A stretch of 64,000 nucleotides of DNA, taken from assembly GCA_963826035.1 (NCBI GenBank), contig CAWGVZ010000018.1, positions 124,001 through 188,000 of the forward strand. Direction: 5' to 3'. Origin of the DNA: Actinophytocola sp963826035. Its GTDB lineage: Bacteria; Actinomycetota; Actinomycetes; Mycobacteriales; Pseudonocardiaceae. How positions within the stretch are numbered: position 1 is the stretch's first letter; each line of letters starts with the position of its first letter. The notes under the pieces were generated by a model. The model searched no databases and was not told where the DNA came from. It saw only the letters and a program-made list of their open reading frames with translations. The position numbers and the translations under genes are program-made. Shown here one piece after another: positions 43,356 through 52,258 of the stretch.

Positions 43356-44705
43356 TCAGGAGTCCAACAGCCGCGCCACGAGGCCGGTATCGTGCTTGCC
43401 CTCCGCGAATTCCGGGTCGGCCAGCACCTGGTCGAGGAATTCCCGCGTGGTGTGCACACCGGGCCCGTCGACCTCGAACTCACCGAGCGCGCGCCGCATC
43501 CTGGCGATCGCCTGCGTCCGATCGGGCGCCCACACGATCACCTTGGCCAGCAACGAGTCGTACGCCGCCGGCACCTTGTAGCCGGTGAACCCGTGGGTGT
43601 CGACGCGCACGAACGGCCCGCCCGGCGGGGTGAACGTGCTCAGCACGCCCGGCGCCGGCGCGAAGTTCCGCTTCGGGTCCTCCACGTTCACCCGGCACTC
43701 GATGGCCGCACCGTTGAGCACCACGTCCTCCTGCCGCAGCCGCAGCGGTTCCCCGGCCGCCACCCGCAGCTGCTCGGCGATCAGGTCGACGCCCGTCACC
43801 ACCTCGGTCACCGGGTGCTCCACCTGGATGCGGCAGTTGACCTCCATGAAGTAGAAGTCGTTCTCCGTGTCCACCAGGAACTCGAACGTGCCGGCGCCGA
43901 CGTAACCGGTGGCCAGCGCGCCCCGCACGGCCGCCGCGCCCATCCGCTCGGTCAGCTCCTTCGGCAGCCCCGGCGCGGGGGTCTCCTCCACGAGCTTCTG
44001 GTGCCGCCGCTGCACCGAGCAGTCCCGCTCGCCCAGGTGGATGGCGTTGCCGTACTGGTCGGCCAGCACCTGGATCTCCACGTGCCGCGCGGATGGTAGG
44101 TACCGCTCGACATACACCCTGGCGTCGCCGAACAACTGCAGCGCGGTCGCCCTGGTCTCCTGGTAGGTACGGGAGAACTCCTCCGCAGACTCCACAATGG
44201 ACATACCGCGGCCGCCGCCGCCGGCGGCCGCCTTGATGATCACCGGGTAGCCGATCTCGTCGGCCAGCCGCCTGGCCGACTCGACGTCCGCCAGCGGCTC
44301 GACGCTGCCCGGCAACAGCGGTAGTCCGGCCTTGGTCATGGCCGCCCGCGCCGACGTCTTGTCGCCCAGCACGGCCATGACCGACGCCGGCGGCCCGATG
44401 AACGTGATCCCGCTCGACTCGCAGATCTCGGCGAAGTCGGCGTCCTCCGACAGGAAGCCGTAGCCCGGGTGGATGGCCTGCGCGCCCGTCTGCTTGGCCG
44501 CCTCGATCACGGCGGCCACGTTCAGGTAGCTCTGCTTTGCCGGCGCCGGCCCGATCTGCACGGACCGGTCCGCCATCCGCACCACCGCCGAGTCCCGGTC
44601 CACGGTCGAATGGACGGCGACCGTGCGGATGCCGAGCTCACGGCACGCCCGCAGCACCCGCACGGCGATCTCGCCGCGGTTGGCGATCAGAATCGTGTCG
44701 AACAT
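43356..44705 (-). CDS. accC: Acetyl-CoA carboxylase biotin carboxylase subunit AccC
   Basis: A 449-residue biotin carboxylase starting MFDTILIANRGEIAVRVLRA. ATP-grasp landmarks are KAAAGGGGRGM (glycine-rich loop), ERDCSVQRRHQKLVEETPAP and MEVNCRIQVEHPVTE (catalytic region). It carboxylates biotin on AccB. It is a free-standing AccC of the bacterial heteromeric type rather than the long AccA3-type alpha chain usual in mycolata. ATG at 44705; cotranscribed after accB. Confidence 0.92.
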   Translation of the reverse strand: MFDTILIANRGEIAVRVLRACRELGIRTVAVHSTVDRDSAVVRMADRSVQIGPAPAKQSYLNVAAVIEAAKQTGAQAIHPGYGFLSEDADFAEICESSGITFIGPPASVMAVLGDKTSARAAMTKAGLPLLPGSVEPLADVESARRLADEIGYPVIIKAAAGGGGRGMSIVESAEEFSRTYQETRATALQLFGDARVYVERYLPSARHVEIQVLADQYGNAIHLGERDCSVQRRHQKLVEETPAPGLPKELTERMGAAAVRGALATGYVGAGTFEFLVDTENDFYFMEVNCRIQVEHPVTEVVTGVDLIAEQLRVAAGEPLRLRQEDVVLNGAAIECRVNVEDPKRNFAPAPGVLSTFTPPGGPFVRVDTHGFTGYKVPAAYDSLLAKVIVWAPDRTQAIARMRRALGEFEVDGPGVHTTREFLDQVLADPEFAEGKHDTGLVARLLDS

Positions 44706-44725
44706 CGTCCACCCTCTGGGTTTCG

Positions 44726-45277
44726 TCACGCGGCCTGGTCGGTGATCTCAGTGATCTCGCTGGCTGCGGCGAGCCGGAACAGCGGCTGGCCGAACTCCAC
44801 GGCCTCACCGTCGCCGACCAGCACCTCCGCGATCAGCCCGCCGCGGTCGGCCTCGACCGGCAGCATCAGCTTCATGGCCTCGATGATGGCCACCTGCTGT
44901 CCAGGCGCGATCTCGTCGCCCTCGGACACGAACGGCGGCGCGCCGGGCGAGGGCGAGCGGTAGAAAACCCCGACGGTCGCGGCCTTCACGGTCTCCCCGG
45001 CCGGCACGTTCGGCACGGGCGTGAGCGGCACCGGAGCGGCGGCCGCCGGTGCGGCGGTCGGCTGCGCCGCCTCGGTCACCGCCTGCCAGGCCATCTCCAC
45101 GGAGATCCCGCCGGCCCGCACGTTCAGCGTGCTCGGCGGCTGCGGCGACCTGGCCAGCAGGTCGGCGGCCGTGCGGCGCACGGCGTCGAGCATGGCCGTG
45201 TCCGCCACGGCGTCCGGTTCGCCGTGTTCCTCGAAAGCGGCGTGCCCGTTGACGGCGCGGGGGAGTCGGTAGTTCAT
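44726..45277 (-). CDS. accB: Biotin carboxyl carrier protein AccB
   Basis: A 183-residue BCCP. The biotin-accepting Lys136 is in EAMKLM, followed by VEADRGGLIAEVLV and an Ala/Pro-rich linker before it. The N-terminal 70 residues are less conserved. It swings biotin between AccC and the fused carboxyltransferase. ATG at 45277; it sits between accDA and accC, 33 bp from the former and 20 bp from the latter. Confidence 0.9.
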   Translation of the reverse strand: MNYRLPRAVNGHAAFEEHGEPDAVADTAMLDAVRRTAADLLARSPQPPSTLNVRAGGISVEMAWQAVTEAAQPTAAPAAAAPVPLTPVPNVPAGETVKAATVGVFYRSPSPGAPPFVSEGDEIAPGQQVAIIEAMKLMLPVEADRGGLIAEVLVGDGEAVEFGQPLFRLAAASEITEITDQAA

Positions 45278-45310
45278 GGTCCTGCCTTTCCAAATGTTCG
45301 GGATCGGTGC

Positions 45311-46984
45311 TCAGCGGCCCGCGCCGAACGCGCGGAACCTCGCCCGGCGGTCGGCGACCAGTGCGGACCCGTCGAGCGGCAACAGGTCGCGCAGGTTGTC
45401 CAGCAGTGCGTCCTTCAGGTTCTGGCCGGCTGCCACATGGTCGGTCTGGGTGCCGCCCGCCGGCTCGGGGACGATCTCGTCCACGATGCCGAGCGGCAGC
45501 AGTTCGGCCGCCGTCATCCGCAGCGCCGCCGCGGCCTTCGGCGCGGCCGACGGATCGTTCCACAGGATCGCCGCGCACCCCTCCGGGCTGATCACCGAGT
45601 AGACGGCGTTCGCGCAGATCAGCACCCGGTTCGCCACCCCGAGCGCGAGCGCGCCGCCGCTGCCGCCCTCGCCGGTGATCACGCTGATCACGGGCACCGG
45701 GAGCCCGGCCATGAGCCGAATGTTCTCGGCGATGGCGATCGCCTGGCCGTGCTGCTCGGCCTCCTTGCCCGGGTAGGCGCCGGGCGTGTCGATGATCGAG
45801 ATGATGGGAATGCCGAGCTTCGCGCCGAGCCGCATTAGCCGCGCGGCCTTGCGGTAGCCGGCCGGGGTCGGCATGCCGTAGTTGCGCGCCGTCAGCTCGG
45901 CGGGCGTGTGTCCCTTCTGGTGACCGAGCACCACCACCGGGATGCCGGCCAGCCGTCCGAGCCCGCCGACGATCGCCGGGTTGTCCTCGCCGAGCCGGTC
46001 GCCGCGCAGCTCCTCGAAGTCGTCGAGCAGCAGGCCGAGGTAGTCGGTGGTGGTCGGCCGCTTGAGGTCCCTGGCCCGCTGGACGACCTGCCACGGGTCG
46101 TACTCACCGGCGGTGACCGGTTCGTGGGCTCGCTCGGTGGCGGGCGGCACCTGAGGCTTCCCGCCGCCGCCGATGGCCAGTAGCCGGGCGAGCGTGCCGC
46201 GCAGCTCCTGGCGCGGCCGGATGATGTCGATCAGGCCGTTGGCCAGCAGGAACTCGGCCGTCTGGAAGTCCGGCGGCAGGGTCTGCTTGATGGTCTGCTC
46301 GATCACCCGGCGGCCGGCGAACCCGAGCCGGGCGCCCGGCTCCGCGATGATCACGTCACACAGGGTGGCGAACGACGCGGCCACCCCGCCGAAGGTCGGG
46401 TCGGTGACCAGCGAGATGGTCAGCAGGCCGGCCTCGTCGAGCTGGCCGAGCATCTGGCTGGTCTTCGCCATCTGCATGAGCGCGACCGCGCCCTCCTGCA
46501 TCCGTGCGCCGCCCGAGGCGGTCACGATCAGGAGCGGCACGCGCCGCTCGAGCGCCGTCTCGCCGGCCAGTGTGATCAGCTCGCCGACCGCGCCGCCGAG
46601 GCTGCCGCCCATGAAGGCGAAGTCCATGACCGCGACGACCAGCGGGTTGCCTTCGATCGTGCCGCTCGCGCACACCACCGCCTCGTCGAGGCCGGTCTTG
46701 CGCCGGGCGTCGGCCAGCCGCTTCGGGTAGGGCACGCTGTCCGTGAAGTTCAGGGGATCCGCCGAGTGCACCGGCAGATCCAGGAGTTCGATGATGCCCG
46801 CGTCCAGGAGTTGGTCGAGCCTGTCCCGGGCGCCAACCCGGCCGTGGTGCCCACAGTCCGGACAAACCCGAAGGCTCCGGCTCAACCGCTTGTCATAGAT
46901 CAGGGAGCGGCACTGGCGGCAGCTCACCCATTCGACCGGCTCGGTTGAGGTTGCGGTCACGGCAGCGGTAGCGGCTGCGGTCAC
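45311..46984 (-). CDS. accDA: Acetyl-CoA carboxylase carboxyltransferase, fused beta-alpha (AccD-AccA)
   Basis: A 557-residue fusion. The N-terminal beta half has a Cys4 zinc ribbon (Cys22, Cys25, Cys41, Cys44) and GGSLGGAVGELITLAGE, PLLIVTASGGARMQEG. A short linker follows (about 285-305), then the alpha half with PVVVLGHQKGH, SIIDTPGAYPGKEAEQ and VITGEGGSGGALALG. It transfers the carboxyl group from biotin to acetyl-CoA. GTG at 46984 with AGGAGG 6 bp upstream. This complete bacterial-type ACC, next to a MarR-MFS pair, is unusual beside the usual AccA3/AccD enzymes of actinobacteria. Confidence 0.9.
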   Translation of the reverse strand: MTAAATAAVTATSTEPVEWVSCRQCRSLIYDKRLSRSLRVCPDCGHHGRVGARDRLDQLLDAGIIELLDLPVHSADPLNFTDSVPYPKRLADARRKTGLDEAVVCASGTIEGNPLVVAVMDFAFMGGSLGGAVGELITLAGETALERRVPLLIVTASGGARMQEGAVALMQMAKTSQMLGQLDEAGLLTISLVTDPTFGGVAASFATLCDVIIAEPGARLGFAGRRVIEQTIKQTLPPDFQTAEFLLANGLIDIIRPRQELRGTLARLLAIGGGGKPQVPPATERAHEPVTAGEYDPWQVVQRARDLKRPTTTDYLGLLLDDFEELRGDRLGEDNPAIVGGLGRLAGIPVVVLGHQKGHTPAELTARNYGMPTPAGYRKAARLMRLGAKLGIPIISIIDTPGAYPGKEAEQHGQAIAIAENIRLMAGLPVPVISVITGEGGSGGALALGVANRVLICANAVYSVISPEGCAAILWNDPSAAPKAAAALRMTAAELLPLGIVDEIVPEPAGGTQTDHVAAGQNLKDALLDNLRDLLPLDGSALVADRRARFRAFGAGR

Positions 46985-47072
46985 GGCGATCCTCCTAAGG
47001 TCCAGTGTGCGATGGACCGAGAGTCGCCCTGCCGGCTACACGTGGACTCAAGGATGGGTCGAAGTGCCCGGG

Positions 47073-47507
47073 TCAGCGGCGCTTCGTACGCAGGCCTTCG
47101 GCGAGTGCCTCCAGCGCGGGGAGGGCCTCGCGTAGTGCCTCGGACACGTCCGGGGGCAGGTCGGCCAGGATCTTCGCGACCGTTTCCGTGCGTGCGGCGA
47201 TGATGCGCTGGTGCACCTCGCGGCCGTGGTCGGTGGCTTCGAGCTGGACGACGCGCTGGTCGGCCGGGTGGGACTGCCGGCGGATCAGGCCGTCGGCGTC
47301 GAGCTTGGACACCACCCGCGACAGCATCGTGGGGTTGAGGCCCTCGAGTTCCGCCAGCTCGGCCGAGCCGATCGGGCCGCGAAAGGCGACCAGGCCGAGC
47401 ACGGATGCCTGCGTGGGGGTCAGGTCCTCGCTGACCGACGAGGCGTTGAACAGCCGTGCCAGCTTGCCGATCACACGGCGTAGCCGGGTCACTGCCTCGG
47501 CGTCCAT
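47073..47507 (-). CDS. MarR family transcriptional regulator
   Basis: A 144-residue MarR protein: LTPTQASVLGLVAFRGPIGSAEL, the HTH LNPTMLSRVVSKLDADGLI and wing QSHPADQRVVQLEAT. It is divergent from the MFS transporter gene and points toward accDA. ATG 47507 is chosen because GGGAGGC precedes it by 5 bp; a start at 47525 is also in frame. It probably represses the MFS gene and perhaps the acc operon through the palindrome at 47537. Confidence 0.88.
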   Translation of the reverse strand: MDAEAVTRLRRVIGKLARLFNASSVSEDLTPTQASVLGLVAFRGPIGSAELAELEGLNPTMLSRVVSKLDADGLIRRQSHPADQRVVQLEATDHGREVHQRIIAARTETVAKILADLPPDVSEALREALPALEALAEGLRTKRR

Positions 47508-47536
47508 TCGAGCCTCCCGGATCACAAAGGTATTGT

Positions 47537-47554
47537 TTGCTTGCCTGCAAGCAA
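47537..47554. promoter_or_regulatory. MarR operator palindrome
   Basis: TTGCTTGC-CT-GCAAGCAA is a perfect 8+2+8 inverted repeat in the 62 bp between divergent marR and mfs starts. It is a strong candidate operator for the local MarR protein. Confidence 0.78.
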
Positions 47555-47569
47555 CTTATTGTGGGTGTT

Positions 47570-48964
47570 ATGGGGATGCGAAGCATAGGAGGGACTTCGC
47601 GGCCCGACGTTGAGGCAGAGCCGAAGCCGCGCCGCCACCTGGTCTTCGCGGTGGTGGCGATCGCGCTGTTCATGGCGTCGATCGACCAGACCATTGTGGC
47701 GACAGCGCTCGGCGCGATCCAGGACGACCTCGACGCCGAGCTGACCTGGAGCGGCTGGACCCTCACCGTCTACTCGCTCGGCCAGATCATCGCCATGCCG
47801 CTGGCCGGCCGCCTCGGCGACCACTTCGGCCGTAAGCGGGTGTTCCTGGTGGCCATCGGCGTGTTCACCATTGCCTCGCTGGCCTGCGGTTTCGCCCAGA
47901 ACATCTACGTGCTGGTGGCGCTGCGGGCCGTGCAGGCGCTGGGCGGCGGCGCGTTCCTGCCGACCGCCACCGGCATCATCGGCGAGCAGTACGGCCGCCA
48001 GCGCGACCGGGCGATCGGGATGTTCACGAGCATCTTCCCGATCGGTGGGATCCTCGGGCCGATCCTCGGCGGCGTGATCGTGAGCTACTCGTCGTGGCGG
48101 ACGATCTTCCTGGTGAACGTGCCGATCGGGATCCTGATCGTGTGCCTGGCCGCGCGGCTGATCAGCGAGACCGAGCGGCGGCCCGCGGCGCGGATGGACT
48201 TTCTCGGCCTTGGCCTGCTGGCCACGCTCATGCTCACGGCCATGTACGGGATGACCAACCTGAAGCTCGGCTTCACCAGCCCGTGGTTCCTGGTGCCGGA
48301 GCTGTGCGCGGTGACCGCGGCCGCGCTGTTCGTCCGCCACACGGTGCGGCACCGGGCGCCGTTCATCCCCCTTGCGCTGCTTCGCGGTCGCGGCTTCGGC
48401 GCCATGAACCTGCTGAACCTCCTGTTCGGCGGCGCGGCCATCGGGTTCGGCGCGCTGGTCCCGCTGTACGCGGAGGAGCGCTACCACCTCGACCCGCTGT
48501 CCGCCGGCACGCTGCTGACCGCCCGCGGCGCCGGGATGATCTGCATCGCCGCGCTCGCGGTCCTCGCGCTGCGCAGGCTCGGCACGCGGGTGCCGATGCT
48601 CGTCGGGTTCGGCACCCTCGTGGTCGGCTTCGCCATGATGGCGACGCCGCCGCCCGGCCTGTCCGGTTATGTCTGGCTGATGATCGCCGCGGGCGTCACG
48701 GGGTTGGGTATGGGAATGTCGGTGCCGGCCACCAACAACGCCGGGCTCCAGTTGGCGCCCGATCAGATCGCCTCGATCGCCGGGCTGCGGGGGATGTTCC
48801 GGCAGAGCGGTGCGATCGTCGCCGTGTCGGTGATGACCGCAGTGATGGCGGGCAGCACGAACCCGGCGATGACCCAGGCGCACGGGTTCGTGGTGCTGGC
48901 CGTACTACTGGTGGCGGCGATCCCCCTGGTATTCGCCATCCCCGACCACCGAGGCAACTGGTAA
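47570..48964 (+). CDS. MFS drug-efflux transporter, DHA2 type (14 TM)
   Basis: A 464-residue major facilitator with about 14 hydrophobic spans. The DHA2 marks are DQTIVATALGAIQDDL near the first span, the conserved loop GRLGDHFGRKRVFL, and FTSIFPIGGILGPILGG (motif C). It would export drugs or dyes by proton exchange. ATG 47570 and ATG 47576 are both possible. Divergent MarR and a perfect operator suggest induction by its substrate. It ends at a mirror repeat array. Confidence 0.87.
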   Translation: MGMRSIGGTSRPDVEAEPKPRRHLVFAVVAIALFMASIDQTIVATALGAIQDDLDAELTWSGWTLTVYSLGQIIAMPLAGRLGDHFGRKRVFLVAIGVFTIASLACGFAQNIYVLVALRAVQALGGGAFLPTATGIIGEQYGRQRDRAIGMFTSIFPIGGILGPILGGVIVSYSSWRTIFLVNVPIGILIVCLAARLISETERRPAARMDFLGLGLLATLMLTAMYGMTNLKLGFTSPWFLVPELCAVTAAALFVRHTVRHRAPFIPLALLRGRGFGAMNLLNLLFGGAAIGFGALVPLYAEERYHLDPLSAGTLLTARGAGMICIAALAVLALRRLGTRVPMLVGFGTLVVGFAMMATPPPGLSGYVWLMIAAGVTGLGMGMSVPATNNAGLQLAPDQIASIAGLRGMFRQSGAIVAVSVMTAVMAGSTNPAMTQAHGFVVLAVLLVAAIPLVFAIPDHRGNW

Positions 48965-48970
48965 CCCCGC

Positions 48971-49215
48971 ATGATGACCACTCCGGTCGCGCATGATGAC
49001 CACTCGCGTCGCGCATGATGGCCGTTGCGGTCGCGTGAGGACAGAGACCCGCTGGCAAGGTAGCCGACGACACCGACAAAAACGGTCCGGGGACCCCTGG
49101 ATTTAATTCTAGTCCGGAGCACCGACAGTTTCCGGCGCGTGAATGCCACTTGGCGTTTCCGAGGCGGCCATGGGCGACGGGAGTGGTCGCCATGCGCGAC
49201 GGGAGTGGTCATCAT
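48971..49215. repeat. Mirror array of ATGATGACCACTC units around a GGGGTCCCC module
   Basis: ATGATGACCACTC starts at 48971, 48993 and (variant) 49015, spacing 22. Inverted copies GAGTGGTCGCCAT (49181) and GAGTGGTCATCAT (49203) are also 22 bp apart. Between them, reading on the minus strand, is one copy of the module AATTAAATCCAGGGGTCC ... GGACCGTTTTTGTCGG (about 49130-49030). The last inverted unit overlaps the TGA stop of the glycosyltransferase gene (49214-49212). The array lies between convergent MFS and glycosyltransferase genes; module orientation fits termination of the latter. Confidence 0.85.
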
Positions 49216-51002
49216 GGGGTTAGGTCGTAGATGGTCTGGCCGTTGATGGTTTGAGCGTCGAAGGTGTCGGCCACCCATTCGGCGATGGACGAGTCGCCGC
49301 GCGGGCCGCCCCCGCCACCACCCTCCACGTAGTAGCCGATCTGTCCACTTTCGACATACTGCTGGAACTCCGCGAGCGTCGGTGCGGGGTCCCCGCCGCT
49401 CCACCCGCCGATCCCGATGACCGGCCGCCCGGACGCCAGCGCGAGACCCGCCGCGCCGTTCGCGTTGGTGGTGGCCGCCGCCCACCTCGTGTCGGTCGAC
49501 ACCAGCAGCCGCACCAACTCGTCGCTCACCGTGCCGTCGCCGAGCCCGCCGCCCACGGCGTCGCCCCCCTCGGACGCCGGCCCGGACAGCGGGATGGACC
49601 CGTTGTGCGGCGTCGCGGCCGTGACCACCGTGAACACGCCCGTGCCGGCGAGCATGGTCACCACCGCCGCGACCGCGACCCGGCGAACGCCGAAGACCAG
49701 CGCGGTCGCCACCACCACGGTCGCCGCCAGGATCACCCAGCGCAGCGGCGGCAACCACGACGACGTACGGCCGAGCAGGATCACGCTCCACACCCCGGTG
49801 ACCGCCACCAGCACGGCGAGCACCACGCGCGCCGGCGGGTGACTCCGCCCGCGCCACAGCTCGCACCCGGCGATCGCCACGAGCGCGGCGACCGCCGGCG
49901 CCAGCGCGACCGCGTAGTACGGGTGGACGATGCCCGTCATCAGGCTGAACACCAGCGCCGTGACCACGAGCCAGCCGCCCCACAGCAGCAACGCCATCCG
50001 CGTGCGGTCGGTGCGCGGGGCCCGCCGCGTGAACCACAGCCCGGCGCCGAGCGCGATCAGCGCGGCCGGCAGCAGCCACGAGACCTCCGTGCCGAACGCC
50101 GCGCCGAACATGCGCCCCAGCCCCGACTCGCCGCCGAACGCGACGTTCCCACCTCCGCCGCCGCCCCCTGGACCGGCGGCCCCGAAGATCCGGCCGAGCC
50201 CGTTGTACCCGAGCGCCAGCTCCAGCACGCTGTCGTCGGTCGACCCGGCGATGTACGGGCGCGAACCGGCCGGCCACAACGCGACCAGCACCACGTACCA
50301 GCCCGTGGAGACGATCACCGCGCCGAGCGCGACACCCAGGTGCCAGATGCGGCGGCCGAGGGAGACCGGCGCGGCCACCAGGTAAGCGAGCCCGAGCGCC
50401 GGCAGCACGAGGAACGCCTGCAACATCTTCGTGAGAAACGCGAACCCGATGGCCGACCCGGCGAGCGCCAGCCAGCCGACGCTCGCCTTCTCCACGGCAC
50501 GCACGGTCGCGTAGGCACCCACCAGGAGCAGCAGTGTGAGCAGCGCGTCCGGATTGTTGAAGCGGAACATCAACGCGGCCACCGGGGTCAACGCGAACGC
50601 GGCACCGGCGAGCAGTCCGGCGGCCGGCCCGTTGGTGCGCCGCACGGTCGCGTACAGCAGGCCGACGGACGCGACCCCGGCCAGCGCCTGCGGCGCGAGC
50701 GCGCTCCACGTGGAGAACCCGAAGACGCGGGCGAACAACCCGGACAGCCACAGGGCGGCCGGCGGCTTGTCGACCGTGACCACGTTGCCGGCGTCGAGCG
50801 AGCCGAACAGCAACGCCTGCCAGCTCTGCGTGCCCGCCTGGGTGGCCGCCGCGTAGTACTCGTTGCCGTAGCCGGAAGCCGTGAGGTTCCACAGGTACAG
50901 CACGGCCGTGCCGGCCAGCAGGAGCAGCACGAGCGGCCGGTGCGAGCGCACGGGTTTCGGCTCGGCCGTGACGGCTGCCGGTGCGGTGAGAGTGTCGGTC
51001 AT
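49212..51002 (-). CDS. GT39/ArnT-like membrane glycosyltransferase
   Basis: A 596-residue polyprenyl-phosphate-sugar-dependent glycosyltransferase-like protein with about ten membrane spans. ASGYGNEYYAAATQAG (first outer loop) and VDKPPAALWLSGLFAR hold the conserved acidic residues of the PMT/ArnT fold; FRFNNPDALLTLLL follows. A soluble C-terminal domain of about 130 residues contains GGGGGG and a Ser/Asp-rich end. It would transfer a lipid-linked sugar on the outer face. ATG 51002 overlaps the GT2-GtrA stop (ATGA). The end overlaps a repeat array. Confidence 0.85.
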   Translation of the reverse strand: MTDTLTAPAAVTAEPKPVRSHRPLVLLLLAGTAVLYLWNLTASGYGNEYYAAATQAGTQSWQALLFGSLDAGNVVTVDKPPAALWLSGLFARVFGFSTWSALAPQALAGVASVGLLYATVRRTNGPAAGLLAGAAFALTPVAALMFRFNNPDALLTLLLLVGAYATVRAVEKASVGWLALAGSAIGFAFLTKMLQAFLVLPALGLAYLVAAPVSLGRRIWHLGVALGAVIVSTGWYVVLVALWPAGSRPYIAGSTDDSVLELALGYNGLGRIFGAAGPGGGGGGGNVAFGGESGLGRMFGAAFGTEVSWLLPAALIALGAGLWFTRRAPRTDRTRMALLLWGGWLVVTALVFSLMTGIVHPYYAVALAPAVAALVAIAGCELWRGRSHPPARVVLAVLVAVTGVWSVILLGRTSSWLPPLRWVILAATVVVATALVFGVRRVAVAAVVTMLAGTGVFTVVTAATPHNGSIPLSGPASEGGDAVGGGLGDGTVSDELVRLLVSTDTRWAAATTNANGAAGLALASGRPVIGIGGWSGGDPAPTLAEFQQYVESGQIGYYVEGGGGGGPRGDSSIAEWVADTFDAQTINGQTIYDLTP

Positions 51003-52258
51003 CGGGCACCACCCTGGCGACGGGGGTTGAAGACCCAGCCGCGGAATAGAAGGAAGCGAAGCACGGTGGCCGCCAGGTTGGCGGCCACGAGCACCACCAG
51101 CTCCAGCACCCGGTCCGGCGCCGTGGCCCCGTGGAGGACGGCGAGCGCGCCGCTGGTGAGCGCGAGGCCCAGCCCGAACACGATCAGGCCCTCGAACTGG
51201 TGCCGTCCGGCCAGGTGCCGGCCGCGCACGCCGAACGTGAACCGCCGATTGGCCGCCGTGTTGGCGACGGCCGTCACGGCAAGGGCGGCGAAGTTCGCGG
51301 CCTGCGCGCTCATTCCCGTGCGCAGCAGGGAGAACAGCAGCAGGTAGGCGAGCGTGCTCGCCACTCCGACCACGGCGAACCGGGCCAGCTGTCGCACCAA
51401 CCCGGCCGGTACGCCCTCGATCGGCCCGCGGCCCAACCGGTCGCGTAACTGTCCTATCGGCACGGTCCCGCTCGCCAGACCTCTGGCGAGCCGGGCGATC
51501 CCGCGCAGGTCGGCGACCGCCGTGGCGAGGAGGTTGACGCGGCTGTCCGGGTCGTCGATCCAGTCGACCGGCACCTCGTGGATACGCAACCCCGCCCGCT
51601 CGGCCAGCACCAGCAGTTCGGTGTCGAAGAACCAGCCGGTGTCACCGACGTGCGGCAGCAGTTCCTTGGCGACGTCGGCGCGGATGGCCTTGAAACCGCA
51701 CTGCGCGTCGGAGAACCGGGCGGCCAAGGTGCCGCGCAGCAACAGGTTGTACGCCCGCGAGATCAGCTCCCGCCGTGGCCCGCGCACTACTCGCGCGCCA
51801 CGGGCGAGCCTGCTGCCGATGGCCAGGTCAGAGTGTCCGGACAGGAGCGGCGCGATCAGCGGTGGCAGCGCGGCCAGGTCGGTCGACAGGTCGACGTCGA
51901 GGTAGGCGAGCACCGGTGCGTCCGACGCGGACCAGACCGCGTGCAGCGCGCGGCCCCGCCCCTTCTCCGGCAGGTGGACGACCGTGACCTCGAGCAACTC
52001 GGCCGCCAGCCTCGTGGCGACGTCGAACGTGCCGTCCATGCTCGCGTTGTCCGCCACCGTGATGCGGAACCGGTAGGGAAAGCCGTCGGTGAGGTGCTGG
52101 TGCAGGCGTCGGACACACCGTTCGAGGTCGCGCTCCTCGTTGTACACGGGCACCACCACGTCCAACACCGGCCGGTCCCCGTCGGTGTCGATAGCGCCTC
52201 GTTCGGGCAGCGTGAGAGTCATGGTCACCACGGTCGGACCGGGGACTGGGCGGCTCAT
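50999..52258 (-). CDS. Fused GT2 glycosyltransferase and GtrA-like flippase
   Basis: A 419-residue protein. A cytosolic GT2 domain (about 15-270) has DVVVPVYNEERDLERCVRRL, the DxD-like YLDVDLSTD and QCGFKAIRADVAKELL; a C-terminal GtrA domain (about 290-419) has four hydrophobic spans. It likely makes and flips a polyprenyl-phosphate sugar used by the two adjacent GT39 enzymes. ATG 52258 is chosen because it overlaps the upstream stop (ATGA); ATG 52222 is an alternative. Confidence 0.87.
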   Translation of the reverse strand: MSRPVPGPTVVTMTLTLPERGAIDTDGDRPVLDVVVPVYNEERDLERCVRRLHQHLTDGFPYRFRITVADNASMDGTFDVATRLAAELLEVTVVHLPEKGRGRALHAVWSASDAPVLAYLDVDLSTDLAALPPLIAPLLSGHSDLAIGSRLARGARVVRGPRRELISRAYNLLLRGTLAARFSDAQCGFKAIRADVAKELLPHVGDTGWFFDTELLVLAERAGLRIHEVPVDWIDDPDSRVNLLATAVADLRGIARLARGLASGTVPIGQLRDRLGRGPIEGVPAGLVRQLARFAVVGVASTLAYLLLFSLLRTGMSAQAANFAALAVTAVANTAANRRFTFGVRGRHLAGRHQFEGLIVFGLGLALTSGALAVLHGATAPDRVLELVVLVAANLAATVLRFLLFRGWVFNPRRQGGAR

